DNA of 64,000 nt from Serratia sp. UGAL515B_01 (GCF_033095805.1 NZ_CP109901.1:1550001-1614000), one strand, 5' to 3'. Positions 18,778 through 28,700 are shown, counted from the stretch's first letter. The notes: generated from the sequence alone by a model not told the origin. Numbers and translations are program-made.

Positions 18778-18800
18778 TTTCAAGTCCCGCCCCGGCACCA
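18778..18800 (+). other. Probable attR core: tRNA 3'-end-like sequence
   Basis: The 23 bases contain TTCAAGTCCCGC, which reads as a T-loop and T-stem 3' side, and end in CCGGCACCA with an encoded CCA. No tRNA body precedes it. This is the usual look of an attachment-site copy left at the far end of an island integrated in a tRNA gene. The sequence is closest to the 3' end of tRNA-Leu genes. The intact tRNA and attL would lie left of position 1. Confidence 0.6.
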
Positions 18801-18838
18801 TTCAAAAAGTATAATAAAATCAGTAAGTAACACAATTT

Positions 18839-18867
18839 TAAAACCGCTCCTAGAAGCGGTTTTTTTG
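18839..18867 (+). terminator. Terminator beyond attR, perhaps of the displaced tRNA gene
   Basis: AAACCGCT and AGCGGTTT pair around a short loop (CCTAGA) and are followed by a T-run. It lies 39 bases after the tRNA-like core with no gene between, so it may be the original terminator of the tRNA gene, separated from it by the island. Confidence 0.75.
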
Positions 18868-19085
18868 TGTCCTAAATCTCTTTTCCTAACATCATTTCAC
18901 GATAGAGTAATATTTAATCAAAATTATTGCCCGCCAACTACCGGTACAATCTCGGTTTTGCGGTCATATCTTGCCGTTTGTGAACTGTTTTTATGCCCTG
19001 ATATTCTCTGCTTATCTTGCAATTAACCTTCCAAATCTGAAATCATCGGTTATATAACGGTCTCGCGCTGATTCCTTGAATTGCT

Positions 19086-19148
19086 TCACGCCGTACGGCG
19101 AAGATATAACGATAATATGCTTGTGCCTGGGGTGGCGATATCCGGCTT
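19086..19148 (-). pseudogene. Fragment of an STM2901-family-like gene
   Basis: The minus strand reads KPDIATPGTSILSLYLRRTA then stops. TPGTSILS-LRR is also found in the larger gene at 20588-20141 (TPGTSILSEQLRR), so this is a short remnant of a third copy. It lies directly downstream of the DUF1493 gene at 19498-19169, where the next copy of the pair would be expected. Confidence 0.5.
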
Positions 19149-19168
19149 TTCAGTAGTGCAGGTTAGGT

Positions 19169-19498
19169 TCAATCGTACAGCCAACGGCCAGCCTTGGCGG
19201 ATTCGATGAGCATCCCTATAGTAAAATTTGGAACGGGTATAGGCGTGACTTTTTTGAAAGGATTCCACGAAAAAGGCTCATTGGGATAATAGGTTTTTAT
19301 ATTGAAATTGCCGTTGTCCACATTGAAGTTTGCAAAAAAATCATTCATCAGGTCTTCTACTTCGAACTCATCAATACTTAAATCAGTGTCCAAGTCAGTA
19401 TCAGGTGTTAAGGCTACCTGTTTTTTACTGAACATATAGGTGCCAGCGTAAGGTCGTACAAGTTCATAAATTTGTTGTTCAATCTCATCATCTACCAT
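19169..19498 (-). CDS. DUF1493 family protein, copy 2
   Basis: A 109-residue acidic protein matching DUF1493: VDDEIEQQIYELVRPYAG, LTPDTDLDTDLSIDEFEVEDLMNDFFANFNVD, and the family ending TIGMLIESAKAGRWLYD. The first part recalls acyl-carrier-like folds (Asp-rich helix), but the function is unknown. Its ATG overlaps the end of the truncated upstream gene by seven bases. A second copy with the same C-terminus lies at 20150-19794. Confidence 0.75.
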   Translation of the reverse strand: MVDDEIEQQIYELVRPYAGTYMFSKKQVALTPDTDLDTDLSIDEFEVEDLMNDFFANFNVDNGNFNIKTYYPNEPFSWNPFKKVTPIPVPNFTIGMLIESAKAGRWLYD

Positions 19499-19695
19499 AG
19501 CTTATCGTTTCCCTTGGCAATCATGTTGTAGTCACGAATTGTGCGATAAGTGATTTCTGATACGTCAGCAGCAATAATGATAATGCCAAGTAAGGGGATC
19601 GTGCGACCAGCGAAAGTGGCTATATCGCGCACCATCACCCGCCGTGCGGTGTGGTGTATAGGCGAACATCGGAAGGGTATCCGCTTTGTTGGCAT
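19492..19695 (-). pseudogene. Truncated STM2901-family-like membrane protein, copy 2
   Basis: The open frame of 67 codons has only the C-terminal membrane part of the family: RTIPLLGIIIIAADVSEITYRTIRDYNMIAKGNDKLW. It aligns with GRWIPILGILILANDVVSIAWNATNTYNRIARGKDRLW of the copy at 20588-20141. The N-terminal half is missing or scrambled upstream (19696-19790). The end overlaps the start of the DUF1493 gene, the same layout as the other pair. Confidence 0.5.
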
Positions 19696-19793
19696 AATCG
19701 AGCAGTATCGACGTTACACGTTTGGATCATCGTTGGTGTTCTTCTTGGATTGCTAAGGAAGATACCCGGCGCTTTCAGTATCGCCGGTTCTGG

Positions 19794-20150
19794 TCAATCG
19801 TACAGCCAACGGCCAGCTTTGGCGGATTCAACTAGCATCCGTATCGTTAAAGGTTCCGGCTCTTGCTTTGTTATGCGCATAGATTTTGGCCGTAAAAAAT
19901 TCGGAATTATCCCTTTTTCGTAAGGCCAATATCGCAAAAAATTAAAGTTATCGGCGTTGACGGAGAATTTATCGAAATAATCCTTCATTGTTTCATCCCC
20001 TGCTTCACGAGTCCAAGGGTATTTTCCTGTCGATAGACTAGTTTCTAGAGATATAACAGGCTTATTTTTGGAAAATAAAATGGGCGCATTCCATTTTTCG
20101 TTGTACCAATCTAAAACCGATTGTTCAACGTTTGCCGATATTATTCCCAT
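19794..20150 (-). CDS. DUF1493 family protein, copy 1
   Basis: A 118-residue paralogue of the gene at 19498-19169. It shares the Asp/Glu-rich middle (MKDYFDKFSVNADNFNF) and the identical ending MLVESAKAGRWLYD. Its ATG overlaps the end of the upstream STM2901-like gene. The two DUF1493 copies plus their partners form a tandem array. Function is unknown. Confidence 0.75.
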   Translation of the reverse strand: MGIISANVEQSVLDWYNEKWNAPILFSKNKPVISLETSLSTGKYPWTREAGDETMKDYFDKFSVNADNFNFLRYWPYEKGIIPNFLRPKSMRITKQEPEPLTIRMLVESAKAGRWLYD

Positions 20151-20588
20151 AGTCTATCTTTACCCCGTGCGATCCGGTTGTAGGTATTCGTTGCATTCCA
20201 TGCAATGCTTACCACATCATTTGCGAGAATTAAAATCCCTAAGATAGGTATCCAACGACCAATAAAAGCCCCCTAAGTTATTAACATAACTAAATTTTAA
20301 TCTACGAATACTTTCTGTGGTAAGAGTCGGCAAACGTCTGACCTTAAAGTTTAATTTTCGGCGTAACTGCTCGCTTAAAATTGAAGTGCCTGGTGTCACT
20401 CTTTTGGGTTTACCCCTTGTGCTTTGTGTTGGTTGTCCCAAAATGATGAACGCAAGGGTCGAAAGGTCATCAACATCAAGTTGTTTTTGTGTTTCTTCAA
20501 GGAAGACCCAGAAAAATAACTCATCAGGCGTAAGGTTTGCCATGCCTTTATAAAAATAGGTTCCACCTAACTCTTCAACCGTATCCAT
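20141..20588 (-). pseudogene. STM2901-family-like gene with a one-base frameshift
   Basis: The first frame (123 codons to 20217) reads MDTVEELGGTYFYKGMANLT...DELFFWVFLEETQKQLDVDD, as I recall for the STM2901 family. It then leaves the family pattern at VNNLGGFYW. Reading one base less at the five-C run 20269-20273 restores NNLGAFIGRWIPILG and continues to a stop at 20141 that overlaps the next gene. So a single extra C breaks the gene: either a real inactivation, a phase-variable tract, or a sequencing error. The intact product would be about 148 residues with a C-terminal membrane segment. Confidence 0.65.
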
Positions 20589-20734
20589 AAAGTTTCTTCG
20601 TAAATGAGTCTCAACATAACGTAGTCGACTATCGCCAAGGTTTCAATGGCCACGCTTGAAGCCAGATAGACAGCCTCATAGTTAATAATGCACCCTCGTT
20701 TCGGCGGTGATGTTCGTTTAGGGTTGGAGAACAT
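20567..20734 (-). CDS. Small unknown ORF upstream of the STM2901-like gene
   Basis: A 55-residue open frame (MFSNPKRTSPPKRGC, then INYEAVYLASSVAIETLAIVDY, ending YEETLWIRLKS). Its stop lies 22 bases inside the start of the frameshifted STM2901-like gene, the same overlapping style as the rest of the array. The middle is amphipathic to hydrophobic. No clear ribosome site is seen and the family is not recognised. It begins about 30 bases from the CRISPR trailer end. Confidence 0.35.
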   Translation of the reverse strand: MFSNPKRTSPPKRGCIINYEAVYLASSVAIETLAIVDYVMLRLIYEETLWIRLKS

Positions 20735-20767
20735 TTTTAGTGGGGATTGCAGCCAGTGATTATTTCC

Positions 20768-21746
20768 TAACGATCCGGTGAGTACGGCAGTGAACGACGC
20801 ATAGAGTTTGGCGTCGCATGTCCAGAATTTCTAAGCTACCTGTACGGCAGTGAACGGCAAATTTGCCTCGGGTGGGCTTTCTAAGCTGCCTGTACGGCAG
20901 TGAACTTGCTGAAAGCAAGGGTTACGGGCTGACATTTTTTCTAAGCTGCCTGTACGGCAGTGAACAGTTGAAGCCGGAACATTCCCGTTGGCTCATGTTT
21001 CTAAGCTGCCTGTACGGCAGTGAACATTTTTCCTGCGCAAGAAATAACTGCTCAGATTTTCTAAGCTGCCTGTACGGCAGTGAACTGGTAGTTTCCGATA
21101 TGAGCTATGCCTGTAGTTTTCTAAGCTGCCTGTACGGCAGTGAACGTCTTCACCAACTTCTGCGATGTAATCTGTTGTTTCTAAGCTGCCTGTACGGCAG
21201 TGAACCGTTTTCTGTCGTCCGATTCAGCAAGTAATACTTTCTAAGCTGCCTGTACGGCAGTGAACAGCCTGCATTAATCATCAATGCTATTTCTGGTTTT
21301 CTAAGCTGCCTGTACGGCAGTGAACAACCTGATCACATCTTTCTTGCTGAACTACGTTTTCTAAGCTGCCTGTACGGCAGTGAACGATCCCAAAGGCGGG
21401 GAAACGGCGAGCCACAATTTCTAAGCTGCCTGTACGGCAGTGAACATATGCTTTCTTAAGGCATCAGCCTGGCCCCATTTCTAAGCTGCCTGTACGGCAG
21501 TGAACCCCAACAACACACGGCCAATCACGACGCGCCATTTCTAAGCTGCCTGTACGGCAGTGAACGCACACGCGGTACAACTGGTGCCAGCGCTGTGTTT
21601 CTAAGCTGCCTGTACGGCAGTGAACGAAGTGGCGAAGAGAGAAGATGAAGAAGCGGATTTCTAAGCTGCCTGTACGGCAGTGAACGCGGAATTAGAGCGT
21701 TTGGAGAATGATGCTGATTTTCTAAGCTGCCTGTACGGCAGTGAAC
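20768..21746 (-). CRISPR. Type I-F CRISPR array, 17 repeats and 16 spacers
   Basis: On the minus strand the 28-bp repeat begins GTTCACTGCCGTACAGG and ends CAGCTTAGAAA, the standard I-F sequence. Fifteen copies are identical (20878-20905, then every 60 bp to 21658-21685, and 21719-21746). The copy at 20828-20855 has one change, and the copy at 20768-20795 keeps only its last 14 bases as displayed. Spacers are 32 bp except the leader-proximal one (33 bp, 21686-21718) and the one at 20856-20877 (22 bp). The degenerate copies mark the old trailer end; the leader is at the high-coordinate side, next to csy4. Spacer targets cannot be told without a search. Confidence 0.97.
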
Positions 21747-21875
21747 TGTTGTGTATAGGTTCTAACCTACTGTTAGTCAAATAACAACGGGTAAATCCAT
21801 TAAAAAACCCTTTTTTACAGGCGGCTAATCCTAACCTATTAAATCAATAAGTTAGGTTAGGTCGTAAAATTAGGG
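21747..21875 (-). promoter_or_regulatory. CRISPR leader
   Basis: The 129 bases between the csy4 stop and the first repeat are AT-rich and hold the expected array promoter and spacer-acquisition signals. CTAACCTA occurs at 21762-21769 and 21831-21838 and its complement TAGGTTAG at 21853-21860. TAGGTT-CT-AACCTA (21756-21769) is a small palindrome close to the first repeat, and CCTAACCTA / TAGGTTAGG (21830-21838, 21853-21861) form a 9-bp inverted repeat around an IHF-like site. Confidence 0.75.
21842..21854 (+). promoter_or_regulatory. Perfect IHF consensus site in the CRISPR leader
   Basis: AATCAATAAGTTA fits WATCAANNNNTTR at every fixed position. IHF bending of the leader is known to aid spacer integration in type I-F and I-E systems. 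The site lies about 95 bp from the first repeat and in the centre of the 9-bp inverted repeat. Confidence 0.65.
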
Positions 21876-22430
21876 TTAAAACCACGGGATGGTCGCTGTA
21901 GCACTTAAGCCATAAGCGTTAAACATACCTTCGGTTGCGTGTTCACCAATCTGTCCCTGCTCAATGAATAACAGAAACGTTTGCTCGCTGGATAAGCTTC
22001 TCATGCGTATAAAAGGCAGCGAAGAGCGTTTTTCTGCCGTGTCTGGAATACGCATACGTGCTTCTTCTTCAGTTAGCCACCCTTTATTCACCGAACGGCG
22101 ACGCAACCGTTCTGCGTTACTTTTCAGTTGCACACGTCGCACGGTGCGATATTGCACTCTCTTTGGCACCGGTAAAATACCGCTGTGCTCTGTATTATCA
22201 CGTAACCCTTTTAGCCACGGTTGCGTGTCTAAGGCGCGGAGTGCATCCAGAGAACCATGCAAGCGCAACTTATCCCCCAAGGTTTTACCCGCAGCAGGGA
22301 AACTGACCCCGATCTGGCCTCCAGCTACTTGGCCCAAGGCACGATGCAACTTGGCAAACAGCGCCTCCATCAACGTGGTGGTGCTGAATTCAGGATCGGG
22401 GAGAATACGGATTTCAATATAGTGATCCAT
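21876..22430 (-). CDS. csy4: Csy4/Cas6f, CRISPR RNA endoribonuclease
   Basis: A 184-residue I-F pre-crRNA nuclease that cuts 3' of the repeat hairpin and stays bound to the crRNA 3' end in the Csy complex. The general-base His is at position 29 (FAKLHRAL), the same number as in Pseudomonas Csy4, and a Ser at 147/148 (RSLSSEQTF) matches the second catalytic residue. An Arg/Lys-rich helix for RNA binding spans about 98-118. It is the last cas gene, 9 bases after csy3, and directly adjoins the leader. Confidence 0.95.
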   Translation of the reverse strand: MDHYIEIRILPDPEFSTTTLMEALFAKLHRALGQVAGGQIGVSFPAAGKTLGDKLRLHGSLDALRALDTQPWLKGLRDNTEHSGILPVPKRVQYRTVRRVQLKSNAERLRRRSVNKGWLTEEEARMRIPDTAEKRSSLPFIRMRSLSSEQTFLLFIEQGQIGEHATEGMFNAYGLSATATIPWF

Positions 22431-22439
22431 ACAATCCCC

Positions 22440-23444
22440 TTATTCGCCTTTTTCGCCAAAGACGCCGCCACGGATTAAAATCGCCATTACATAGTGCTGT
22501 TGCTCAACCGTGGGTTTATCGCCTTTGGTGACCCAGTTATCCAGTAGTGTATAAAAATCCATTTTTTGCTTAGGCTGGCGGTAAGCCTTGCCACGGCTGG
22601 TAACGGAACCATAAGGTTCAACCGCAATCGGCCCTAGCCCCAGTTCAGAGGCCTCTGGATACCAAGTATCTACGGTGCGCAAAGCATTCCCTACTTTTTG
22701 CGAGTGCAGCGCCGCAACACCATCTACCTGATAAAGCACCTTGCTTTTCTTGCTGTTGCTGTCAAGCACCAGTTCCTGAGAAGGGAACACCTCTTGCCCA
22801 TTGCCCAAACGCACAAAAGCCTCGATGGTGAAAAACGCAAAACCGTCTCCCGCCAAACCCTGCTCTATTTCCTGTGTCAACTGCGCCAAAGCCCCTTGTG
22901 GCTTGCTGAACGCACGTAGGCTGTACTCTTCACCGCTGAACTCCCACTGCTGGGTTTTACTTTTCACGCAAACCTTGATCGCATCGGCCCCCACCCGGTT
23001 GCGCCACAAAAAGCGGCCATTCGCCAGATTTTCTGCATAGCGGGCAGCCAATGCACCAAAACCCTGCTCCGCAATGTAGTCATTAATCACATTGGCCAAT
23101 TCGGCCTGATATTCCTGATCGTTGCACACGGAAGGCTCCGCCAGATTGCCCAAAACGCGTAGCGTAAAACTGAGCTTCAGCGTATCGCAATCAAAAGGCA
23201 GTGCGGCAACGTCGACCCGCTGCAGGTTGGCCTTCTGGATTTCGGTATCTAATTTAGCGGGATCGCTAGCAATCGCGTTTTTTAAACGGTTAGAGATAGT
23301 GCCACGCACCGCTTTTTCCTGGATCACTATCGGTTGCCATTCATCCTTTTGCTCCCAATTACCTGCATACATCATGGCATCGGAGTTTGCTAATTTACGT
23401 TCGAATGCGAGTACGGAAGCGGTTTTAATCGTTGCTTTAGCCAT
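22440..23444 (-). CDS. csy3: Csy3/Cas7f, crRNA-backbone subunit
   Basis: A 334-residue Cas7-family protein ([30 protein letters not shown]). Six copies coat the spacer part of the crRNA in the I-F interference complex. It is full length for the family, with the usual ending ([21 protein letters not shown]). It begins 18 bases after csy2 ends, with AAGGAATGAAATA before the ATG. Confidence 0.95.
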   Translation of the reverse strand: MAKATIKTASVLAFERKLANSDAMMYAGNWEQKDEWQPIVIQEKAVRGTISNRLKNAIASDPAKLDTEIQKANLQRVDVAALPFDCDTLKLSFTLRVLGNLAEPSVCNDQEYQAELANVINDYIAEQGFGALAARYAENLANGRFLWRNRVGADAIKVCVKSKTQQWEFSGEEYSLRAFSKPQGALAQLTQEIEQGLAGDGFAFFTIEAFVRLGNGQEVFPSQELVLDSNSKKSKVLYQVDGVAALHSQKVGNALRTVDTWYPEASELGLGPIAVEPYGSVTSRGKAYRQPKQKMDFYTLLDNWVTKGDKPTVEQQHYVMAILIRGGVFGEKGE

Positions 23445-23462
23445 TATTTCATTCCTTTAAAG

Positions 23463-24386
23463 TTACTCTTCATCGTTATATTCGTCATATTCCACCGCTA
23501 CCGATGACAGGGTGCGGCAGATATAGGTATCGTTCTGGTAGTGATGACGCCATAGCAGCTCTTGCAGATCCTTGATGCGGTGTGGACTGCGCCATTCGCC
23601 AATGCCGTAGACCGCTTCTGCAAAGCGGAAAGGTGTTGTCGGATCGCGTGCATTGGCCACTTCCCCAGGGGCAAACAGCGGTGAAATAGCCTGATAGCCG
23701 GTTTGTAGCGGCACCAAAAAACCCGTTCCTGGTTTTGCTACATAATGCCACTCGGTTGGATCTTCTGCCGTGGCCTGCATTTTTAGCGCTGCGAAATCCA
23801 GCCAGGCGTCGATCATCTCTACCTGCGGATCGCGCTGCTTTAACGTTTCGAAATGCGCTTGCAGCAGATTGGAACGATCCAGTAAGGCAAAACCCGGTAG
23901 CAAACGGCGCATCAGGCGGCGCAATATCTTGGGCTCATCAGGGTAAGCCATCACGCTGACGTCACCGATGTTCACAATAGTTCCACCCGCCAAGCGCTGG
24001 CGCAGGCATAAGGGTTCTAAATACTCAGCCAAGGCCTGCGCGCCTTCGCGCCCGTTGGCAATCACACCGCTGCACTCGATTAATAACGAAACCGTCATGT
24101 GCATCCGGCCTTCTTCATTAAAGGCGGCGGTTTTGGCCTCTTTGGTCAGCGGATTACGGGTGAGGGAGAAAACACGATCCCATCCGGATGAATGGGCATG
24201 AAGCTGTTGCTGATGGCAAACAACGCCACAGTTTTCCAGCGTCAAACCGTGAGTTGGCTGTAGTTTGCGTGAAAGTGCATGGGTAAAACCAAGAAAATGG
24301 GTGATGGCCGGGAAACCGTAGGTTAGCCCAGCCAGCGCATTGGCGTTCTCAACCCGAACGTGGCGTAAAACAATCAGGTAGCTCAT
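23463..24386 (-). CDS. csy2: Csy2/Cas5f, crRNA 5'-handle subunit
   Basis: A 307-residue I-F Cas5-like protein ([26 protein letters not shown]) that forms the tail heterodimer with Csy1 on the crRNA 5' handle. The family pattern is complete, including [16 protein letters not shown] and the C-terminal [13 protein letters not shown]. Its start overlaps the csy1 stop by four bases (ATGA). Confidence 0.95.
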   Translation of the reverse strand: MSYLIVLRHVRVENANALAGLTYGFPAITHFLGFTHALSRKLQPTHGLTLENCGVVCHQQQLHAHSSGWDRVFSLTRNPLTKEAKTAAFNEEGRMHMTVSLLIECSGVIANGREGAQALAEYLEPLCLRQRLAGGTIVNIGDVSVMAYPDEPKILRRLMRRLLPGFALLDRSNLLQAHFETLKQRDPQVEMIDAWLDFAALKMQATAEDPTEWHYVAKPGTGFLVPLQTGYQAISPLFAPGEVANARDPTTPFRFAEAVYGIGEWRSPHRIKDLQELLWRHHYQNDTYICRTLSSVAVEYDEYNDEE

Positions 24387-25732
24387 ACCAGCCCCTCCTT
24401 CAGATCTTGCTCGAACTCGCGCAAACGTTGCTTAAACAGCTTCGCCGTCGACCATTCTCTGCGTTCTACTTCACCAAATTTGAGTTCCTCATGCTGTAAG
24501 CGACGGTTAAGCCACTCGCCAAAATCCCGTGCGATCTCTTTTTGCCAATCGCCGCCTTCACGCTCAAATTTGAAATTCTCATCATTTTCCACCCTGCCAG
24601 CATCCAGCCAGAGTGGCTGTGAACGCTTGAGCTTGCAGCCTTCTTCTGCGCTCCAGCAGGCCTGCACGTCTAAGTTTTGCACCGTTGCCACATAGTTAAA
24701 CAAGGTATCGATAATTTCATCGGTAAACGCCAGGCGACGGTCGCGGATCGCTTTGGTGCTGTCGAGCTGCTTAACGCTCAGCAAATACTCACGCAGTTGC
24801 CAAATTGTGGAGCGAGCCATCTGACTGAAATCGCTATAATCATGAAAAATCGATTTATGCTGAGTAGGGGGTTTAGGGATAACTTTCCAACTTGGCGGAG
24901 CACAGGAGAGCAGCCAGGTGCGGCCACCACGGACGCTGTTCAAGTAAGAAATATTTTGCGGTTTGGTGCCGCCAATATTCTGTACTGCGGTATTTGGGTA
25001 ACTTACTCGCGGTGCCGAATGCCATTCATGAGCTTTAAAGGCGCTATAGATCTCTTTTGCAGCGTCGCTGAAACGAGTATCCGTGATGCGCTGATGTAAG
25101 GCATGAGCTAATGAAGAGGAGAATAGGGGGCTTAGCAGATGATATTCGCCGCTACCAACAGGGAAATAGAGTTGTTTAGCGAGCTTATGGGAACTGGGTT
25201 GTTTGTCTGTCAGTACCTGTTTGAAACCGTTGACCCACTGTTGCAACTGCTGTTCAGACTCGGCTAAAGCTGCTAATGGAGAATAATCACCCCGGTTAAG
25301 ATAGGCAATCAACGTTTCGCCTTCGTATTCCATTTGCAACAACTTTGCCACATCCAGCGCCGCCGCGTTACCCACCGCGTCAATCGCCGGATTACGCAGC
25401 GTGGTGGTAGAGAGATAGGCCAGATCTTGCGGTGCCGCAGGTAGAAAAATGCTGCTGCCTTTGGCATCGCTGTGGGTAAATTTCAACGCATGGGTGACCA
25501 GGTTGATTTGCCCAGCGCGGCTGGCAGCATCGGTCAGCCAGTTGCACACCTCATAACGTTGTTCCAACTCTCGCCGCTGTTGTGCGATGTCCTGTTGAGT
25601 GACGGCAAACTGGTCACTGTCGGTGAGCCCTGCCAGCTTTTTTTCCGCCTCTTTATCGAAAGCCTCAAGCTTGGGTTGCCTGCGGCTTTCGATGTAGCTG
25701 ACGATAATCCGACTGAATTCATTGTACTCCAT
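24383..25732 (-). CDS. csy1: Csy1/Cas8f, large subunit of the I-F complex
   Basis: A 449-residue Cas8f protein, which recognises the PAM and helps bind target DNA. The start [18 protein letters not shown] at 25732 is chosen because AAGGAGG stands just upstream. A longer frame from 25774 would overlap cas2-3 by 17 bases and lacks such a site. The middle holds [19 protein letters not shown], a conserved Csy1 region. Confidence 0.94.
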   Translation of the reverse strand: MEYNEFSRIIVSYIESRRQPKLEAFDKEAEKKLAGLTDSDQFAVTQQDIAQQRRELEQRYEVCNWLTDAASRAGQINLVTHALKFTHSDAKGSSIFLPAAPQDLAYLSTTTLRNPAIDAVGNAAALDVAKLLQMEYEGETLIAYLNRGDYSPLAALAESEQQLQQWVNGFKQVLTDKQPSSHKLAKQLYFPVGSGEYHLLSPLFSSSLAHALHQRITDTRFSDAAKEIYSAFKAHEWHSAPRVSYPNTAVQNIGGTKPQNISYLNSVRGGRTWLLSCAPPSWKVIPKPPTQHKSIFHDYSDFSQMARSTIWQLREYLLSVKQLDSTKAIRDRRLAFTDEIIDTLFNYVATVQNLDVQACWSAEEGCKLKRSQPLWLDAGRVENDENFKFEREGGDWQKEIARDFGEWLNRRLQHEELKFGEVERREWSTAKLFKQRLREFEQDLKEGLV

Positions 25733-25757
25733 ATGCCTCCTTGTTCCCTTGTCTGTG

Positions 25758-28700
25758 TTATTCGAGTGCGCCAAACACCCCTAGCAATGGGTGGTAACAC
25801 CAAATTCCTTCCTCTTTGTTACGCATACAAATCTCCCCAAATTTCTGGCTGACCTCGCTCAGTTCCATATTCAGTTCATCCGCCAGCTTTTGGTAAACCT
25901 GCTGATAGTCCATCGCCATCCAGCAACAGTTTCCCGTAGCCAGTTCAAGTTCAATCGCGCTAAAGCCAGCGCTTTGCTTCCACTGCCCCGGCACCGTGTC
26001 CGGGAACTGGAATCTTGGCTCGTCGTTCTCCTCTTCCAGCCACAGATAATGCTGTTCATCAGGCGCAGAGTTTCTGAACGGCGTAAGTCGCTGTTGCTCA
26101 GCACACCAGGTCGCCTGCGTTCGCCACCACAGGGCGGCGTAATAATCCCGTTCGTCTTTTTTACCCTGTAATTTCCTGCGTAAGCTGGCGTGTTCCAGGT
26201 CAACAAAGTTATCTTTCGCCAGCAGGGGAGATCGCTCTTGTGCTCGTGGAATGGCGTTGATTTCCAGATACTGTTCAGGCAGCAATATTTCGCTAAGATC
26301 GTGGCTGTTGAGGGGATATTTCTTAGATTCAAACCCCGGCTTGCAATACGCCAACTCGTGGCCTTGTAGCGCCTTAACGTTTTTTTGCAGAATGTGTAAG
26401 TTGGGGGTTTCACAACGCTGCTGACGATGGCGCTGAATACGCCCTGCCAACTGGATCAGTGAACGCATGGAGCTGGGTTCAGCAATCGCCCAGTCGTAAT
26501 CGTGATCGCGCCCAACCTCTGCTACGGATGTCGCCAGCACCACAAACAGATGATGTTGTTCAGGATAATCGAGCGCCGCATTAATTTCTGGGATCTGCCA
26601 CAGCGCCTGCGGGTGATAACGTGTTAGGGTTGCGTCCAGTCGCTGTTCGATATGCGACCGCATCGCAAGCGGATGCTGGCTGTGATAAACGCAATAATGG
26701 ATCCGCCAGCCTTGTGGTGCAGGCGTTTGCAATAAACGTTGGGCTACTGCTACCAGTGGGTCGATATTCGCCATTCGGATCACCCCCAGCGACACCGTTT
26801 TGCCCGACTCGTGACGCTGATGATGCGCCGTATGCAATTGCTGCATCGAACTCAACAATGTGCCCGCAATGCTGTTTAGTGCATCACTTTCACGCTGACT
26901 CGGCGTGTTAACTGGGATCAACTGTGCTCGCCGCAGCACGTTGGTACTTTGCAATTGTTTAACCCGGCGAGCAACAAAACGCTCGTGCGCCTGTTTAAAG
27001 CTAGCCGTAGCCTGAATATCCTCCTGCACAGAGTCATGCTCATCAAACCAGGCACAGCAAATACTAACTGGGAGATCCGGCTGGCCGCAGGCTTGCTGAT
27101 AATCAGCACGGCCGGCACGGTAAGCATTGAACAATGCCTGGATCAGTGCTGGCGGCAAGGTGGCGGAAGAGAGCAGTACGCGTGAGCCTAATACCCCGGC
27201 CCAATTCACCAAACGGCATAGGGCGGGCAAATCTGCAATATCAAAATCATCGGGTTCGTCCAGCACCAAATCAGAGGTCAGCAAACGAAGCATCGGCGCG
27301 ATTTGCTTGCCACCGCGAACGCCTTCCGTGGCACCAATCAGGTGGTCGATGGTGCTCACTAGCACTGGCGCACTTAACAGTTTATGCAGTTTTGGTGCAT
27401 TGCTCAGCCAACGGCTTAAACGGCCATCATCCAGGCTACCGTCGTAACGTACGTATTGATGTTCAGCAAATAACTCATCTGCAGAGGCGCTGCCGGTGCC
27501 CCGCGGCAACGCTTTCTCATGCTTGATGGCATGAAGTTGACTCACCGCCATAGAACCGATCAGAACGGCTAAATCATCTTCCTGCAAACCCAGTTTTTCC
27601 CGCAGGGCATCACCAGTTTGCAAGGTTAAGGTGCGCAATCCTAGCGCCACCGAGAATCGGCAGCCGAGTTTTTCATCCGCCAAAGCATACATGATGCGTG
27701 CATTGGCAAACGTCTTGCCGCAGCCAGTGGAAGCCATGTTGATGCCGAAAAAGCCCTGTTGCTGAGCACGTTCACGTATGGCCGCAGTGAGATCAAAAGC
27801 CCGATCCTGCCAGCGGAACTTCGGCTGTTCGCTGCGGCGTTTAAAGCTTTTGTGACGGGTGATCGCCGGTAAAGTGCTGCGGATATGTGGCAAACTGCGG
27901 CCCAGCAATAAAGCATTCTGCCCCACGCCGATATTGTGCTCGTCCAACTTCTGTTTGCATTGTTTGGTTCTACGGTCGGTATTGGCATAAGCACCATAGT
28001 TGGTATCCTGCCAACCTTCTGTGGCCGGTAGCGAAGAGTAAAAGTGGTCCGCCAGCATTAGCACCAGGCGAGCCAAGTGGCTGGTAAAACGTTGGTCGAT
28101 CATGCCGAAATGGGTTAGCGAAGTCTGCTGAAGTGCCCGGTTGGCAAGTTTTTGCGCTTTCGCCTGCCACGTGGCACTGCGCATTGGGGTGCCATGTGGG
28201 AACGCCCAGACGTTGTGGTGTTCTTCCGCTGTCCAACCGGCATCAAGATGGTTGGTGGCATTCCAATCGGCGGTCAGTTGCTGCGTCAACCAGCAGTCAA
28301 TCTGTGATAAATCAGGTTTATGCAGCCCATCGGCAGGGTAAGCAGGCAAACGATGGTGGGAAACGATCAGCCACGCTACGGTTTTGGCCAACGGCGGTAA
28401 GCGAATAAAAGGATTTTCAAAGGGGGCGAGCGAATCTTTCAGCAGATTGCTCAACATGAGTTCCTCATGCTGTTCGTCAATACGGCCAAGTTCAGTTAAC
28501 CATTCTTGGTCACTTTTGTCCTTCACCCAAGCTACGAACAAACGTAGGGAAATCCATTCGTGGCGATACGGTTGAAAGTTTTTCCCCTGACCGCGTAAAC
28601 CACTTTGGAACAATAAGTTGGCTTTACCGAAGTCGTGAAACAGTCCGGCGATAGATGCCAATAAGCCGATCGTTTCCACGCTGTGCCATTGGTTTTCGCT

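Noticed and set aside
18778..18800. Possible 3' end of tmRNA (ssrA)
   Set aside because: Enterobacterial tmRNA ends in a different acceptor sequence (AGCTCCACCA type); this one ends CCGGCACCA and fits a tRNA-Leu-like end better.
20863..21234. A 123-codon frame with the repeat FLSCLYGSE
   Set aside because: It is simply a reading frame through the CRISPR repeats; the 60-bp period equals 20 codons, so repeats stay in frame.
25733..25774. Longer csy1 start
   Set aside because: It would overlap cas2-3 by 17 bases and lacks a ribosome site, while the ATG at 25732 follows AAGGAGG and begins as other Csy1 proteins do.
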